Part shown: positions 18,701-26,976 of the stretch, piece after piece
Numbering within the stretch: position 1 is the first letter of the stretch
Layout of the letters: the number at the start of each line of letters is the position of its first letter
Source: Streptomyces sp. NBC_01717
GTDB taxonomy: Bacteria; Actinomycetota; Actinomycetes; Streptomycetales; Streptomycetaceae
Length of the DNA stretch: 64,000 nucleotides
Direction: 5' to 3'
Assembly (NCBI RefSeq): GCF_036248255.1
Contig: NZ_CP109178.1
Location: forward strand, 2,480,001 to 2,544,000
Program-made: the position numbers and the translations under genes
Notes under the pieces: model-generated
Told to the model about the DNA's origin: nothing
The model's input: only the letters and a program-made list of their open reading frames with translations
Database searches by the model: none

Positions 18701-19395
18701 ACGCCAAGGAGTACGGTCTCGTCCTGTGGTGCGACGACCGGGTCCTGCGGGCCGTCGCGCGGTCCGAAGGAGTGGCCGCCTTCGGCACCCTCGCGCTCCT
18801 CGACGCCCGTGTCAACGCCGGCCTGACCACGCCAGAGGAAGCGCTGCTGACCAAGGCCGAGCTGCTGCGGAACCACTACGTCGACATCCCCTTCTCCGCC
18901 GACCTCTACCATCTTGCAGCGCTGGCCGACGGATGGCAGGCCAGAGCCGTCGCCGTGGCCCTCTCCCGTCCCTCCGCCTGGGCCGATGCGAAGGCGACCG
19001 CCGCCTTCGCGCTCGACGCCGCCTCGCGCGCCGTTGACACTCTGCCGCACGAGGCCACAGGATGGATCAGCGCCGCCTACGGCGGTCTTCACCGGGCCAC
19101 GCCGCCCGCGTACCGGCAGCGCAACCTCCAGGCGTTCTCGCTGCAGGTCCTCACGCAGCCCTGGATCTCGTCGTCCACCCTTCCCTTCGCATGGGCGGGG
19201 CTACGCGCCGGTGTCGAAGCCGCAGGCGACAGCGACGCTCCTCTGGAAGCGGCACTCACCCTCTACCACCGGGCCCTCGCCGAGGAGCTGACACCCTTGG
19301 TCGCCGCCGGCACCTTGACGGCCGTGTTCGTCCACACCGACGAGGCGGACCGCGCCATGGCAGCCCGCGTCGTGCTGACCTCTGCCGAGTACTGA
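15748..19395 (+). CDS. Large TPR-like helical-repeat protein with C-terminal PIN RNase domain
   Basis: A 1215-residue protein starting at an ATG behind GGGGAGG. Residues from about 100 to 850 are helical repeats of TPR type (for example AAALLEYARHSRTTNRLGAG, QALLHLQRPGEALAVLRAAD-like units). A PIN domain follows: VVVDTSAAVTLALLEPG (Asp 870), an acidic position in HAQESLAL, LWCDDRVLRAVARS (Asp 996 and 997), and GTLALLDARVNAGL as in VapC/DUF3368 proteins. The last 180 residues are helical and unrecognised. PIN domains cleave RNA; joined to a large repeat platform they are expected in conflict or suicide effectors. No antitoxin gene is adjacent. Weak TAGGGT (15689-15694) may be its -10. Confidence 0.75.
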   Translation: MALLTSALLAKAAMPWAGRLALSGFTKVIRRPRVARAAAKRAAEAGIPVAAKSLRIWLARKDTGAQLRNCSEASLDQAAGRLAFVMPGGSAEERRHNALQVLWMVMEESVRAADPSQAALLVGSWGLQTTQEEGRKTRDHLRELQQDVRGRDVLKQAVRTLSPWAAEEALLLATSWPGVTKCMDILSASGRQRGDVLRQWADTHPAWLEDAPAGAYAWLGHLAADYDASGASRHFFEACLREGGHPRDYYTMLAALQEEDGTDEGACRYLDTHGDGGSSPLLAALRGLLDGAWEQGLVDLRQWEPHHARAAAIATQLEAKALLHLQRPGEALAVLRAADETSSGTGMALAAALLEYARHSRTTNRLGAGQEALAVALRARNSRRSWSGDSTEAAVLAVQAAVVSEDLTLAWKLARPAPEGEAEPHEAEDSRMSAQTALVAAMTGRWREAEELVQCMPQGFARVHAAAVLAESTKGHGTNAADVRRLWQEAWEVAVSEGEQFTAAAGLASSGADLPDLSHLAPLFGERVHELELLARALHAEGSDPLSLLRAHVTRSPVIVVALAERYHRAGDIALAAETLRDGSVEWNDARLMAMAASLFLETKDHPQARECAQEALRMAGPGWAGQGRMYALLVDAESADGRIDRATDAALRLLELDALDIDARWALVKCYALRGLLDQAWQALTTGGQGRPLDPRSLDETALWVMLGARFTTDPHFTGRALALTQRWRDDSDLVGKVLANLHWRAVQPASSLSEQDVEQLRTATAAYLERFPDSTVFRAVQLGPEDDPLKNVAEELRRSHENARELHRRTAVGELPAGMLVLSSGRSYAEILLRPSAERPHVYAANAVTDPAEAEVMQAARSGRVVVDTSAAVTLALLEPGVAERLMGHPRSLVTTDQLFTDALHAQESLALRTDMELTWDEGDARPAVRTTSAERLTRMRTTSARLVEVVRAMPHVPRPELRSLRQLPVHRSSTQWLTALDHAKEYGLVLWCDDRVLRAVARSEGVAAFGTLALLDARVNAGLTTPEEALLTKAELLRNHYVDIPFSADLYHLAALADGWQARAVAVALSRPSAWADAKATAAFALDAASRAVDTLPHEATGWISAAYGGLHRATPPAYRQRNLQAFSLQVLTQPWISSSTLPFAWAGLRAGVEAAGDSDAPLEAALTLYHRALAEELTPLVAAGTLTAVFVHTDEADRAMAARVVLTSAEY

Positions 19396-19650
19396 GCCCG
19401 CGGCCCTCGGCGATGAGCCGCTCCATCAGCTCCTGTGCCTTCGCCCGCCGGGCTCGCGCGACAGGCCGCTCGCCATAGGGCGTGCGAGGGTTGACCGGCA
19501 CCGTCGGCTCACTGCCATCGGCGGCCGAAGAGTTGTCGTCGATCATCAGGCCCACGATCCGGCAAGGCATCGGCTGAGCGCCAGGCGCTCGACAACCAGG
19601 TTCCAGTGCTCTCGTGGCTAAGGAGGCGGCCGACGAGCCCGTACTGCCGT

Positions 19651-19827
19651 ATAGAGCCGAAAGACACCCGTCAGCAGTGGGATCCCTCTGGGACTTTTCT
19701 GGGACTTCCAGCCCCATCAACCGGCACGAGCGTGATACAACCGAAAGACCATTCGTGCAGGTCAGCAGCCGTCACACGCCCATCACGGCAGGTCACGGCG
19801 CTCGCTGGTCTCTTCCGGGACATCTGA
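19651..19827 (+). repeat. Left direct repeat of the zinc island
   Basis: About 177 bp starting ATAGAGCCGAAAGAC, containing TGGGACTTTTCTGGGACTTCC, hmm-like tandem TGGGACTT words, and ending TCTCTTCCGGGACATCTGA. The same string of words recurs in the same orientation at 63276-63453, with roughly three quarters of bases alike by eye. Between the copies lie the zinc-related genes. It may be an attachment-type or recombination repeat, or a dispersed element. Confidence 0.7.
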
Positions 19828-19901
19828 AAGCTCTCAGAAGAAGCAACACGAAACCCCTCCTGAACTGCACAAATGCGAGGCGGGAGGGGACTTGTGGGTG
19901 C

Positions 19902-19925
19902 CCCTGGGACTTTTCTGGGACTTCT
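19902..19925 (+). repeat. Third partial copy of the TGGGACTT repeat core
   Basis: The core TGGGACTTTTCTGGGACTT occurs again here, about 210 bp after its copy in the left direct repeat, in the same orientation but without the rest of the repeat. Confidence 0.6.
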
Positions 19926-20220
19926 GGCCGGGCGAGGAGGTTCCGGGTGGCGGGCGCTGCACATGATTCGTCATCGGAAAGATGTCGCACGAGCAGGATC
20001 GAGAGAAGCAGCAGGTCAGACGATATTTCTAGGCACTTCGGGCGAGCAGCAGCGTTCTCGGCCGTGACGCTCGTTTGACGCTCTGATGCCCCGGGGCCTC
20101 CAGGAGACCCATCGATTTTCCGTCTCACGCTGACCGCGAGCGCCCGGCGCTAGAGTGGCCATCCCGGTTCCCGGCGGTGCGCAGGTCCCCCTCTCCGCTC
20201 GCTTCTGAGAGGAGCCTGCG

Positions 20221-20418
20221 ATGACCGAGTCAGCAGGCACACCCGTCCTCGCCTGCGACTGCGGCACCGAGCGGCCTCGTCCGCGCTTCACCCCCGTTTC
20301 CGGCCCGACAGCCGGAGACACGCGCGCGGCACGCCGCGGGGTGGGGGACGCCACCAATGTGTCGCCCCCCACCCAACGGGTCGTTCACCAGGAGGACTTC
20401 GTCACCCCGGGTAGGTAA
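20221..20418 (+). CDS. Small hypothetical protein, doubtful
   Basis: A 65-residue frame begins at an ATG seven bases after GAGAGGAG, and a TAGAGT -10-like box lies at 20151-20156, so the signals are gene-like. The product ([20 protein letters not shown], ending [13 protein letters not shown]) has a CDC motif but no known family. Its last 34 bp overlap the 3' end of the oppositely directed S14 gene. It may be a remnant or a short real gene. Confidence 0.3.
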   Translation: MTESAGTPVLACDCGTERPRPRFTPVSGPTAGDTRAARRGVGDATNVSPPTQRVVHQEDFVTPGR

Positions 20419-20690
20419 CCGGCATGGGCCTGGGCCCGCACGTTCACCCGGGAGAGGCCGAACTTGCGCAGGTGGCCACGAGGGCGGCCGTCAACGCTGT
20501 CACGGTTGCGCACCCGAGTCGCGCTCGCGTCCCGGGGCTGGCGGCGGAGTTCCGCCTGCGCGGCGGCCTTCTCCTCGTCCGTGGCCCGCGGGGACGCCAG
20601 GACGGCCTTGAGTTCGGCGCGCCGTTGCGCGTAGCGGGCCACGATCCGCTTCCTCTTGTCATTCTTCGCGATCTTGCTCCTCTTCGCCAT
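20385..20690 (-). CDS. rpsN: 30S ribosomal protein S14, zinc-independent paralogue
   Basis: A 101-residue uS14: [20 protein letters not shown] at the start, the RNA-binding [20 protein letters not shown] segment, and the C-terminal [20 protein letters not shown]. It lacks the CxxC...CxxC zinc ribbon of the short C+ form. Such C- paralogues replace zinc-bound S14 when zinc is scarce, sparing or releasing zinc. The start overlaps the L28 stop by one base, so the two form an operon read leftward from the Zur-like box at 20962. Confidence 0.95.
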   Translation of the reverse strand: MAKRSKIAKNDKRKRIVARYAQRRAELKAVLASPRATDEEKAAAQAELRRQPRDASATRVRNRDSVDGRPRGHLRKFGLSRVNVRAQAHAGYLPGVTKSSW

Positions 20691-20926
20691 CAGACACGCT
20701 CCCCGCGGGCCCGGATCCGGGCGACGGCGCCCTCGACGCCGATGGCGTCCACAGTCTTGATGGCACGCGCGCTCAGCCTCAGACGGACGTGCCGCCCCTC
20801 GCCGGGCAGCCAGTAGCGCTTGTTCTGGATGTTGGGGTCGAACCGGCGCGAGGTGCGCCGGTGCGAGTGGGAGATCTTCTTGCCGAAGACCGGCTGGGCG
20901 CCGGTCAGCTGGCAGTGGGCGGACAT
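20690..20926 (-). CDS. rpmB: 50S ribosomal protein L28, zinc-independent paralogue
   Basis: A 78-residue bL28: [40 protein letters not shown], then [17 protein letters not shown]. Only one Cys remains where zinc-binding L28 has two CxxC pairs, so this is the C- type made under zinc limitation. The ATG at 20926 begins the usual MSAHC; the frame is open further to 20971 but that part runs into the operator. First gene of the leftward L28-S14 pair, divergent from L33 across a Zur-like site. Confidence 0.95.
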   Translation of the reverse strand: MSAHCQLTGAQPVFGKKISHSHRRTSRRFDPNIQNKRYWLPGEGRHVRLRLSARAIKTVDAIGVEGAVARIRARGERV

Positions 20927-20961
20927 GCAGGTTCTGCCTTTCTCTCCACCGTTATCGGTAA

Positions 20962-20976
20962 TGGAAATCATTGTCG
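20962..20976 (+). promoter_or_regulatory. Putative Zur box between divergent L28 and L33 operons
   Basis: TGGAAATCATTGTCG matches the motif shared by the other sites in this window (TGRMAWTCRTTTTCA by my alignment). It touches a TATGCT -10-like box at 20977-20982 that ends six bases before the L33 ATG (20989), which implies a leaderless L33 mRNA blocked directly by the repressor. The same site can control the leftward L28-S14 pair. Confidence 0.7.
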
Positions 20977-20988
20977 TATGCTACCCGC

Positions 20989-21153
20989 ATGGCCCGCAAC
21001 GAGGTACGCCCGATCATCAAGCTCCGCTCCACCGCCGGAACCGGCTACACGTACGTGACGCGCAAGAACCGCCGGAACGACCCGGATCGGCTGGTCCTGC
21101 GCAAGTTCGACCCCGTCGCCCGACGCCACGTCGAATTCCGCGAGGAACGTTGA
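20989..21153 (+). CDS. rpmG: 50S ribosomal protein L33, zinc-independent paralogue
   Basis: A 54-residue bL33: [40 protein letters not shown], then a typical [14 protein letters not shown] end. No cysteine is present, whereas the C+ form has two CxxC pairs. It is first in the rightward operon L33-L31-CobW-S18-L32-CobW. The ATG at 20989 is six bases from a TATGCT box, so the mRNA is probably leaderless. Confidence 0.96.
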   Translation: MARNEVRPIIKLRSTAGTGYTYVTRKNRRNDPDRLVLRKFDPVARRHVEFREER

Positions 21154-21202
21154 CCGCATCGGCTCCGCCCGACTGTCGGCACCCGATCGAGAGACCACAC
21201 CC

Positions 21203-21460
21203 ATGAAGCCTGGAATCCATCCCGCCTACCGCCCGGTCGTCTTCCGCGACAAGGCCGGTGACTTCGCCATCCTGACCCGCTCGACGATGACCAGCGACAA
21301 GACGATCGAATGGGAGGACGGCCACACCTACCCGGTGGTCGACGTCGAGATCTCCTCCGCGAGCCACCCCTTCTATACCGGCACCGCCCGCGTGCTGGAC
21401 ACAGCCGGCCGCGTCGAGCGCTTCGAGCGCCGCTACGGACGGGACGGGGGCCGCCGATGA
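21203..21460 (+). CDS. rpmE2: 50S ribosomal protein L31 type B, zinc-independent
   Basis: An 85-residue bL31[21 protein letters not shown], then [20 protein letters not shown]. It lacks the Cys residues of type A L31. Displacement of zinc-bound L31 by this form under zinc starvation is established in Bacillus and Streptomyces. Its stop overlaps the ATG of the following CobW-like gene, so the two are translationally coupled. Confidence 0.96.
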   Translation: MKPGIHPAYRPVVFRDKAGDFAILTRSTMTSDKTIEWEDGHTYPVVDVEISSASHPFYTGTARVLDTAGRVERFERRYGRDGGRR

Positions 21461-22608
21461 CCCCCGACGGACCGATGCCCGTGGTGATCGTCGGCGGACT
21501 GCACGCCGACACCCGCCATGCCACGGTCGAACGGCTGTTGCGCGAGGTGTCCGACAGCGTCGCCCTGCACCACGACCTGTCCACCGGTCCGGCGGGCACC
21601 GTGCGCCGCAGCGTTCGCGACTCCACGGGCGAGACCGGGTGGGGCGAGACGGCCCTGGTCAACGACTGCGCCTGCTGCGCCATGCGCGAGGACCTCGTTC
21701 CCGAACTGGAACGGCTGGCCGACAGCGGCCTCACCCGCCTGGCCGTCGTGGAGCTGTGGGACTCGGTGGAACCCCGCGGCATGGCCGAGGCCATTGCTGC
21801 CCACGGCGGCGACGCCTTCCGGTTGACCAACGTGCTGACCGCCGTGGATCCCGCCCTCGTCCTGGCTTGCCTGTCCAACGGCGATGACCTCGCGGAGGCC
21901 GGACTCGCCGCGGCCGCCTCGGACCAGCGCACCGTCGGCGACACCTTTGCGCGGCAGCTGGAGTACGCTCCCGTCCTCGCCGTGGCCGACAGCGCCGCCA
22001 CCGGACTGGACGACCTGGCACTTCTGCGGCAGTTGCACCCCACTGCACAGCAGGTCGGCATCGAATCCGGCCAGTTGGGCGTCACGGCGGTCGCCGGCTT
22101 CGACGTGGACGCTGCGGCGGCCGCACAGCATCCGGCCTGCGCCCGTCTCCCCCACGACTGTGACGAGGAGGGAATCAGCACGCTCGTCTGGCGGCGCCGT
22201 CGTCCCTTCCACGCCGGTCGCCTCTACGAGGCGTTGGAGGATCTGTGCTGCGCGGCGGCCCGTAGTCGGGGGAGGTTCTGGTTGGCGGACCGGCCCGACA
22301 GCCTGCTGGCCTGGGACGCCGCCGGAGGCGCGCTGTGCGTGGAGAGCGCCGGGCCGTGGATGGCCGCGCTCCCTGACGCCGCCTGGGAGATGATGCCGGC
22401 CGAGCGCCGCACGGCGGCAGCCCTTGACTGGCACCCCGAGCACGGCGACCGCTGCCAGCACCTCGTCTTCATCTCCCCCGACCTGGACCGTGCGGGGCTG
22501 CTCTCACTGCTCGACTTCTGCCTGCTCACCGACGACGAACTCGCGTCCGAACCCGACACCTGGTCCCGGCCCACCGGCTTCGACCAGCTTCTCAACCCCG
22601 TCGCCTGA
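21457..22608 (+). CDS. CobW/COG0523-like protein without a P-loop
   Basis: This 383-residue protein aligns along its length with COG0523 metallochaperone GTPases: [19 protein letters not shown] where the P-loop should be, [12 protein letters not shown] with the family CxCC motif, and the C-terminal CobW_C domain ([20 protein letters not shown], then [16 protein letters not shown]). The Walker A GxxGxGKT is absent, so it probably cannot hydrolyse GTP on its own. It may work with the intact paralogue three genes downstream, for instance as a regulatory partner or zinc carrier (inference). ATG overlaps the L31 stop (ATGA). Confidence 0.85.
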   Translation: MTPDGPMPVVIVGGLHADTRHATVERLLREVSDSVALHHDLSTGPAGTVRRSVRDSTGETGWGETALVNDCACCAMREDLVPELERLADSGLTRLAVVELWDSVEPRGMAEAIAAHGGDAFRLTNVLTAVDPALVLACLSNGDDLAEAGLAAAASDQRTVGDTFARQLEYAPVLAVADSAATGLDDLALLRQLHPTAQQVGIESGQLGVTAVAGFDVDAAAAAQHPACARLPHDCDEEGISTLVWRRRRPFHAGRLYEALEDLCCAAARSRGRFWLADRPDSLLAWDAAGGALCVESAGPWMAALPDAAWEMMPAERRTAAALDWHPEHGDRCQHLVFISPDLDRAGLLSLLDFCLLTDDELASEPDTWSRPTGFDQLLNPVA

Positions 22609-22639
22609 CCCGCCCCATCACACCAACGAGGAAGCCGTC

Positions 22640-22876
22640 ATGCCCCGCCCTGCCAAGACCGCGCTCGCGCGCAAGAGCCGGCCGAACCCGCTCGACGCGG
22701 CCGGCATTACGTACATCGACTACAAGGACACTGACCTGCTGCGGAAGTTCATCTCCGATCGCGGCAAGATCCGCAGTCGCCGCGTCACCCGGGTCAGCCG
22801 ACAGCAGCAGCGCCAGATCGCCACGGCCATCAAGAACGCCCGCGAGATGGCCCTGCTCCCCTACTCCAGCCGCTGA
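22640..22876 (+). CDS. rpsR: 30S ribosomal protein S18, paralogue
   Basis: A 78-residue bS18: [40 protein letters not shown], then [20 protein letters not shown]. It lacks the Cys residues seen in zinc-type S18. ATG at 22640 follows an AACGAGGAA ribosome site. It sits in the zinc-starvation ribosomal operon between two CobW-like genes. Confidence 0.95.
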   Translation: MPRPAKTALARKSRPNPLDAAGITYIDYKDTDLLRKFISDRGKIRSRRVTRVSRQQQRQIATAIKNAREMALLPYSSR

Positions 22877-22922
22877 CCTCCACGACTCCCACCGACTTCC
22901 CCCTCCGACGAAAAGGACCGTC

Positions 22923-23093
22923 ATGGCCGTCCCCAAGCGCAAGATGTCCCGGAGCAACACCCGCCACCGCCGCGCCCAGTGGAGGGCGAGCACCCCGGTG
23001 CTCGTCCCTGTCACCGTCGACGAGAGCACCTACCTGGTGCCCCAGCATCTGAGGAAGGCGTACGAACGCGGCCTCCTCCGTCCGGAGGACTGA
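22923..23093 (+). CDS. rpmF: 50S ribosomal protein L32, zinc-independent paralogue
   Basis: A 56-residue bL32 starting [20 protein letters not shown], with the usual basic N-terminus and an end [14 protein letters not shown]. No CxxC pair is present. It is followed after 5 bp by the intact CobW gene. A second, broken copy of this gene occurs at 61179. Confidence 0.95.
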   Translation: MAVPKRKMSRSNTRHRRAQWRASTPVLVPVTVDESTYLVPQHLRKAYERGLLRPED

Positions 23094-23098
23094 CCAGC

Positions 23099-24274
23099 AT
23101 GCCGCACGACCGCCTGCCGGTAACCGTCCTCTCCGGCTTCCTGGGAGCGGGCAAGACCACCCTGCTCAACCACCTGCTGTCCAACCGCGAGGGGCTGCGG
23201 GTCGCTGTCATCGTCAACGACATGAGCGAAATCAACATCGACGCCGCACTGGTGCGCGGCGGAGATGCTGCTCTGTCCCGTACGGAGGAACGACTGGTCG
23301 AGATGACCAACGGCTGCATCTGCTGCACGCTCCGGGACGATCTCCTCGAAGAGGTGGAACGCCTCGCCAGGGAGGGACGCTTCGACTATCTCCTGATCGA
23401 ATCCAGCGGTATCTCCGAGCCCATGCCGGTGGCAGCCACCTTCTCCTTCGCACGCGACGACGGGGCGACGCTCGACGACCTCACCCGGCTCGACACCATG
23501 GTCACCGTGGTGGACGCGGCCAACTTCCTCGGCGAGCTGGGAACCGGCGACGAGCTCGCTGCGCGCGGAGTCGCGCCCTTCGAGGACGACGAGCGCACCG
23601 TCAGCGATCTGCTCATCGACCAGGTCGAATTCGCCGACGTGATCGTCCTGAACAAGCTCGACCTCGTCAACGAAGCATCGGCAGAACGCCTGCGCGGCAT
23701 CCTCACCCAGCTCAATCCGGGCGCCCGCCAGCTGGACGCCGTCCGAGGGCAGGTACGTGCCTCCGACGTGCTCGGGACCGGCCTCTTCGACGTCGAACAA
23801 GCGCAGCTGGCCCCGGGCTGGGTACAGGAGCTCAACGGTGAGCACGTCCCCGAGACAGAGGAGTACGGGATCTCGTCCACTCTGTTCCGCGCCGACCGGC
23901 TCTTCCACCCGCGTCGACTCTGGCAGCTGATCACCGAGCGGCTCGACAGCGGCGAGTTCGGAACCGTGTTGCGCAGCAAGGGCTTCTTCACACTGGCCGG
24001 ACGCGCAGGTGTGACGGGACTGTGGTCCCAGGCGGGCAGCGTCGCCCGCTTCGAGCCCGCCGGGACCATCGACGCCGAACGGCCGGAACAGCACGCCCAG
24101 GAGCTGGTGTTCATCGGGTCGGACCTGGAGGCGACGGCCCTGCAGACCGCCCTGGAGAGCTGCCTCCTGGACGGCGAATGGACCGGCGGTGAGGACCCCT
24201 TCCCGCAGTGGGACGCCCCGGAAGCTCACGACACCTGCGCCCACGAGCAGGGCGGGGCGGCACCGCTCGTCTGA
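23099..24274 (+). CDS. CobW/COG0523 zinc metallochaperone GTPase (ZigA/YciC-like)
   Basis: A 391-residue G3E GTPase: Walker [17 protein letters not shown] (residues about 12-27), [13 protein letters not shown] with the metal-binding CxCC, a switch region [17 protein letters not shown] (guanine recognition), and a C-terminal CobW_C domain ending in a Cys/His tail ([10 protein letters not shown]). Members of this group under Zur control deliver zinc to priority enzymes. It ends the six-gene operon that starts with L33; the ATG lies 5 bp after the L32 stop. Confidence 0.93.
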   Translation: MPHDRLPVTVLSGFLGAGKTTLLNHLLSNREGLRVAVIVNDMSEINIDAALVRGGDAALSRTEERLVEMTNGCICCTLRDDLLEEVERLAREGRFDYLLIESSGISEPMPVAATFSFARDDGATLDDLTRLDTMVTVVDAANFLGELGTGDELAARGVAPFEDDERTVSDLLIDQVEFADVIVLNKLDLVNEASAERLRGILTQLNPGARQLDAVRGQVRASDVLGTGLFDVEQAQLAPGWVQELNGEHVPETEEYGISSTLFRADRLFHPRRLWQLITERLDSGEFGTVLRSKGFFTLAGRAGVTGLWSQAGSVARFEPAGTIDAERPEQHAQELVFIGSDLEATALQTALESCLLDGEWTGGEDPFPQWDAPEAHDTCAHEQGGAAPLV

Positions 24275-24279
24275 AATCT

Positions 24280-24322
24280 CCGGGCCGGGTGGTGGTCGCA
24301 GCCACGGCATTACCCAGCCCGG
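24280..24322 (+). terminator. Putative terminator after the ribosomal/CobW operon
   Basis: CCGGGCCGGGT (24280-24290) pairs with ACCCAGCCCGG (24312-24322) with one mismatch across a 21-base loop, 6 bp after the CobW stop. There is no T-run, as is common in Streptomyces. Confidence 0.45.
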
Positions 24323-24524
24323 TCAGGCGGATGGACCACTCGGCGGTGCGGGGGCCTTACGGGCTCGTACTGTCCCGGCCCCTCACGATCGCGTTGCCAT
24401 CACCATTCCGAATTTCAACCAGTCACGGAGTTCAGGACCGCCGGGACCGAACGCCGCACGCCTTCCCTCCCCGGGCGTCACCACCGCAGCTACGCCCGCC
24501 TCGGGCCCCGAACATTAGTAGTCA

Positions 24525-24539
24525 TGGAATTCATTTTCA
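24525..24539 (+). promoter_or_regulatory. Putative Zur box before zur
   Basis: TGGAATTCATTTTCA precedes a TAGCCT -10-like element (24542-24547) and the zur ATG at 24590. It suggests autoregulation. The flanking words (CATGGAAT, TTTTCATCTAG) recur almost unchanged at 61115-61137 before the broken L32 copy. Confidence 0.7.
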
Positions 24540-24589
24540 TCTAGCCTGGGCGGCGGATCGATCCCCAACCCCCGCGGGAGGCAGGCGTC

Positions 24590-25033
24590 ATGGACGGTGT
24601 GTCGACCGGCGAGCGCGTGTCGACGTGGCGGTCGACCCGGCAGCGGGCCGCCGTTCTCCGGACGCTGCTCGACTGCCGCGATTTCGTATCAGCAAGGGAC
24701 TTGCACGCGACACTGACCGCCGGCGGCGCCACGGTGGGTCTGACCACGGTGTACCGGACCCTGCGGATGCTGGAGCGGGACGGGCACGTGGACGTCGTAC
24801 GGGAACAGACCGGTGAGCGCCTGTACCGACCCCGCCCCGCAGACGGGCATCGCCACTATCTCGTCTGCCGGAGCTGCAGCTTCAGCCTGGCCGTCGAGGC
24901 GGAAGCCGTCGAACGCTGGACCAACGACGTTGCCACGGCGACCGGCTTCGCCGAGATCGAGCACACCGTCGAGCTCTCGGGAGTCTGCGACCGCTGCCAG
25001 AGCCAGTCCGACAGGCAGGCGCCGCACCCATAG
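24590..25033 (+). CDS. zur: Zinc uptake regulator, Fur family
   Basis: A 147-residue Fur-family repressor. The N-terminal winged helix contains SARDLHATLTAGGATVGLTT and VYRTLRMLERDGHVDVV; the dimerisation domain has GHRHYLVCRSC and CDRCQ, the two CxxC pairs of the structural zinc site. Context (zinc uptake, zinc-free ribosomal proteins) assigns it to Zur rather than Fur. The ATG follows GGGAGGCAGGCGTC. With zinc bound it should repress the boxes listed here. Streptomyces chromosomes normally carry zur next to znu genes elsewhere, so this may be a second, island-encoded copy. Confidence 0.9.
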   Translation: MDGVSTGERVSTWRSTRQRAAVLRTLLDCRDFVSARDLHATLTAGGATVGLTTVYRTLRMLERDGHVDVVREQTGERLYRPRPADGHRHYLVCRSCSFSLAVEAEAVERWTNDVATATGFAEIEHTVELSGVCDRCQSQSDRQAPHP

Positions 25034-25048
25034 CCGGACGTCAAGACT

Positions 25049-25063
25049 TGGCAACGATTGTCA
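25049..25063 (+). promoter_or_regulatory. Putative Zur box 1 before znuA
   Basis: TGGCAACGATTGTCA, 11 bp after the zur stop codon and about 90 bp before znuA. It fits the shared motif with two to three differences and may act with the better site 25 bp downstream. Confidence 0.55.
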
Positions 25064-25087
25064 TTTCTATCGAAGCGAACATGGTGG

Positions 25088-25102
25088 TGACATTCGTTTT
25101 CA
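25088..25102 (+). promoter_or_regulatory. Putative Zur box 2 before znuA
   Basis: TGACATTCGTTTTCA, followed at once by an AATTAGCGT stretch that could be the -10. It differs at a single base from the site before the CooC-like gene (61630). Confidence 0.7.
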
Positions 25103-25153
25103 ATTAGCGTGAGGGGTCGAGCACCCCTTTCACTTCTGTCCTGGAGGAATCCC

Positions 25154-26095
25154 ATGCCCACGTCCCCGTCCCGGCGCCTCGCGCTGATCACCGGCGCTTC
25201 CCTGGCTCTCCTGGCGGGCTGCGGCAACTCGTCGTCCGACTCCGGCAGTGATAGCAGCACCGCGCAGGGCGCCGCCTCCTCTTCAAAGGTCAAGGTGGTC
25301 GCCTCCACCAACGTCTACGGCGACATCACCGAGCAGATAGGCGGCGACAAGGTCGACGTCACGTCGATCCTCAGCGACCCCGACCAGGACCCGCACTCCT
25401 TCGAGGCCAACACCCAGAACCAGCTGGCCCTTTCCAAGGCCGAGGTCGTCATCGAGAACGGCGGCGGCTACGACGACTTCGTCGACCGCATGCTCAAGAG
25501 CAGCAACAACTCCTCCGCCGAGTTGATCAACGCGGTGAAGGTCTCCGGCAAGGCCGCCCCCGAAGGTGGCGAGCTCAACGAGCACGTCTGGTACGACTTC
25601 CCCACCGTTTCCAAGATCGCCGACCGGATCGCCGCCGCTCTCGGCAAGGCTCACCCCGCGGACGCCGCCACCTTCACCAAGAACGCCGAGACCTTCAAGG
25701 ACAAGCTCGCCGCGCTGGAGGCGAAGGAAGCGGACATCAAGAAGGCGCACAGCGGCGAGGGCATCGGCATCACCGAACCCGTACCGCTGTACCTGACCGA
25801 GGCGAGCGGGCTGGTCAACAAGACGCCCGACGAATTCAGCGAGGCCATCGAGGAAGGCGACGACGTCGCCCCGAGGGTCCTGCAGGAGACCCTGAAGCTG
25901 TACAGCGACAAGCAGGTTCAGGCGCTCGTCTACAACGCGCAGACCTCCGGGGCCCAAACCGAGAAGGTCAAGGATGCAGCCAAGGCGGCGGGCATCCCCG
26001 TCGTCCCCGTCACCGAGACCCTGCCCGAGGGCATGGACTACCTCGGCTGGATGACCGCCAACGTCGACGCGCTCGCGACCGCGCTGGACAAGTGA
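25154..26095 (+). CDS. znuA: High-affinity zinc ABC transporter, substrate-binding lipoprotein
   Basis: A 313-residue cluster A-I solute-binding lipoprotein. It has a basic start, a hydrophobic core and lipobox LLAGC (Cys about 23), then KVVASTNVYGDITEQIGGDK, DPDQDPHSFEANTQNQ with a metal-binding His, NEHVWYDFPTVSKIADRI with a second His, and a late VVPVTETLPEGMDYLGWM. The usual His-rich loop of ZnuA is missing. ATG at 25154 follows CTGGAGGAATCCC. It heads znuACB, is preceded by two Zur-like sites, and lies 120 bp downstream of zur. Confidence 0.93.
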   Translation: MPTSPSRRLALITGASLALLAGCGNSSSDSGSDSSTAQGAASSSKVKVVASTNVYGDITEQIGGDKVDVTSILSDPDQDPHSFEANTQNQLALSKAEVVIENGGGYDDFVDRMLKSSNNSSAELINAVKVSGKAAPEGGELNEHVWYDFPTVSKIADRIAAALGKAHPADAATFTKNAETFKDKLAALEAKEADIKKAHSGEGIGITEPVPLYLTEASGLVNKTPDEFSEAIEEGDDVAPRVLQETLKLYSDKQVQALVYNAQTSGAQTEKVKDAAKAAGIPVVPVTETLPEGMDYLGWMTANVDALATALDK

Positions 26096-26106
26096 GGCAG
26101 CACGGC

Positions 26107-26976
26107 ATGGCCCACGTACCCCAGGCCCGCCGGGGCAGCACCGATCACCGGGGAACCGGCTCCGCCCCGGTGATCGGCCTGCGGGGCGCCGCCCTGTCCT
26201 ACGGCGAGCGCACGGTGTGGCAGAACCTCGATCTCGACGTACGGCCGGGCGAGTTCCTGGCCGTGCTCGGGCCGAACGGCTCGGGCAAAAGCAGTCTCGT
26301 GCGAGCCCTTCTGGGTCGGCAGCCCCTGTCCGCCGGAACGCTGACCGTCCTTGGCCGATCCCCGCGCGAGGCCGCCCGGCACATCGGCTACATCCCCCAG
26401 CAGGCAGAGCTGTCCGCCCAGGCGCTCCTGCGCGCCCGCGACCTGATCCGCTTCGGCATCGACGGGCACCGCTTCGGACCAGGTCTGCGCACGGCTGCCG
26501 TCCGCCGCCAGGTGAACGAGATGCTGGAGGCGGTCGGTGCCTCCGCCTACGCCGACGTCCCACTCGGCATGCTGTCCGGTGGCGAACGCCAACGCGTACG
26601 CATAGGCCAGGCGTTGGCCACCGACCCCCGCATCCTGCTCTGCGACGAACCGCTGACTTCGCTCGACCTGCACCACCAGCGGGCGATCACCGAACTGGTC
26701 GACGCCCGCCGCCGCACCCACGACACTGCGGTCGTCTTCGTCACCCACGAGATCAACCCCGTGCTCGACCTCGTCGACCGCGTCCTCTACCTGGCACCGG
26801 GCGGCCACCGCGTCGGCACCCCCGACGAGGTACTCACCTCCGAATCCCTGTCCCAGCTCTACAACACCCAGGTCGACGTCGTCCGGGTACGCGGCCGCGT
26901 CGTGGTCGTCGGCACACCCGACGATCCGGCCGCCCCACCCCACCACACCGACGCCAGGGAAGGAGTACGTCCATGA
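26107..26976 (+). CDS. znuC: Zinc ABC transporter, ATP-binding protein
   Basis: A 289-residue ABC ATPase: Walker A GPNGSGKSSLVRALLG, signature MLSGGERQRVRIGQALATD, Walker B RILLCDEPLTSLD, and switch His in VTHEINPVLDLV. It energises the ZnuB permease. I chose the ATG at 26107; a GTG at 26092 overlapping the znuA stop is equally possible and would add five residues. Its own stop overlaps the znuB ATG. Confidence 0.93.
   Translation: MAHVPQARRGSTDHRGTGSAPVIGLRGAALSYGERTVWQNLDLDVRPGEFLAVLGPNGSGKSSLVRALLGRQPLSAGTLTVLGRSPREAARHIGYIPQQAELSAQALLRARDLIRFGIDGHRFGPGLRTAAVRRQVNEMLEAVGASAYADVPLGMLSGGERQRVRIGQALATDPRILLCDEPLTSLDLHHQRAITELVDARRRTHDTAVVFVTHEINPVLDLVDRVLYLAPGGHRVGTPDEVLTSESLSQLYNTQVDVVRVRGRVVVVGTPDDPAAPPHHTDAREGVRP

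Noticed and set aside
19651..19827. Coding remnant on the minus strand of the direct repeat (MSRKRPAS.. text in both copies)
   Set aside because: Both copies give similar minus-strand peptides, but so would any aligned repeat; there is no start signal or known family, so I treat it as non-coding.
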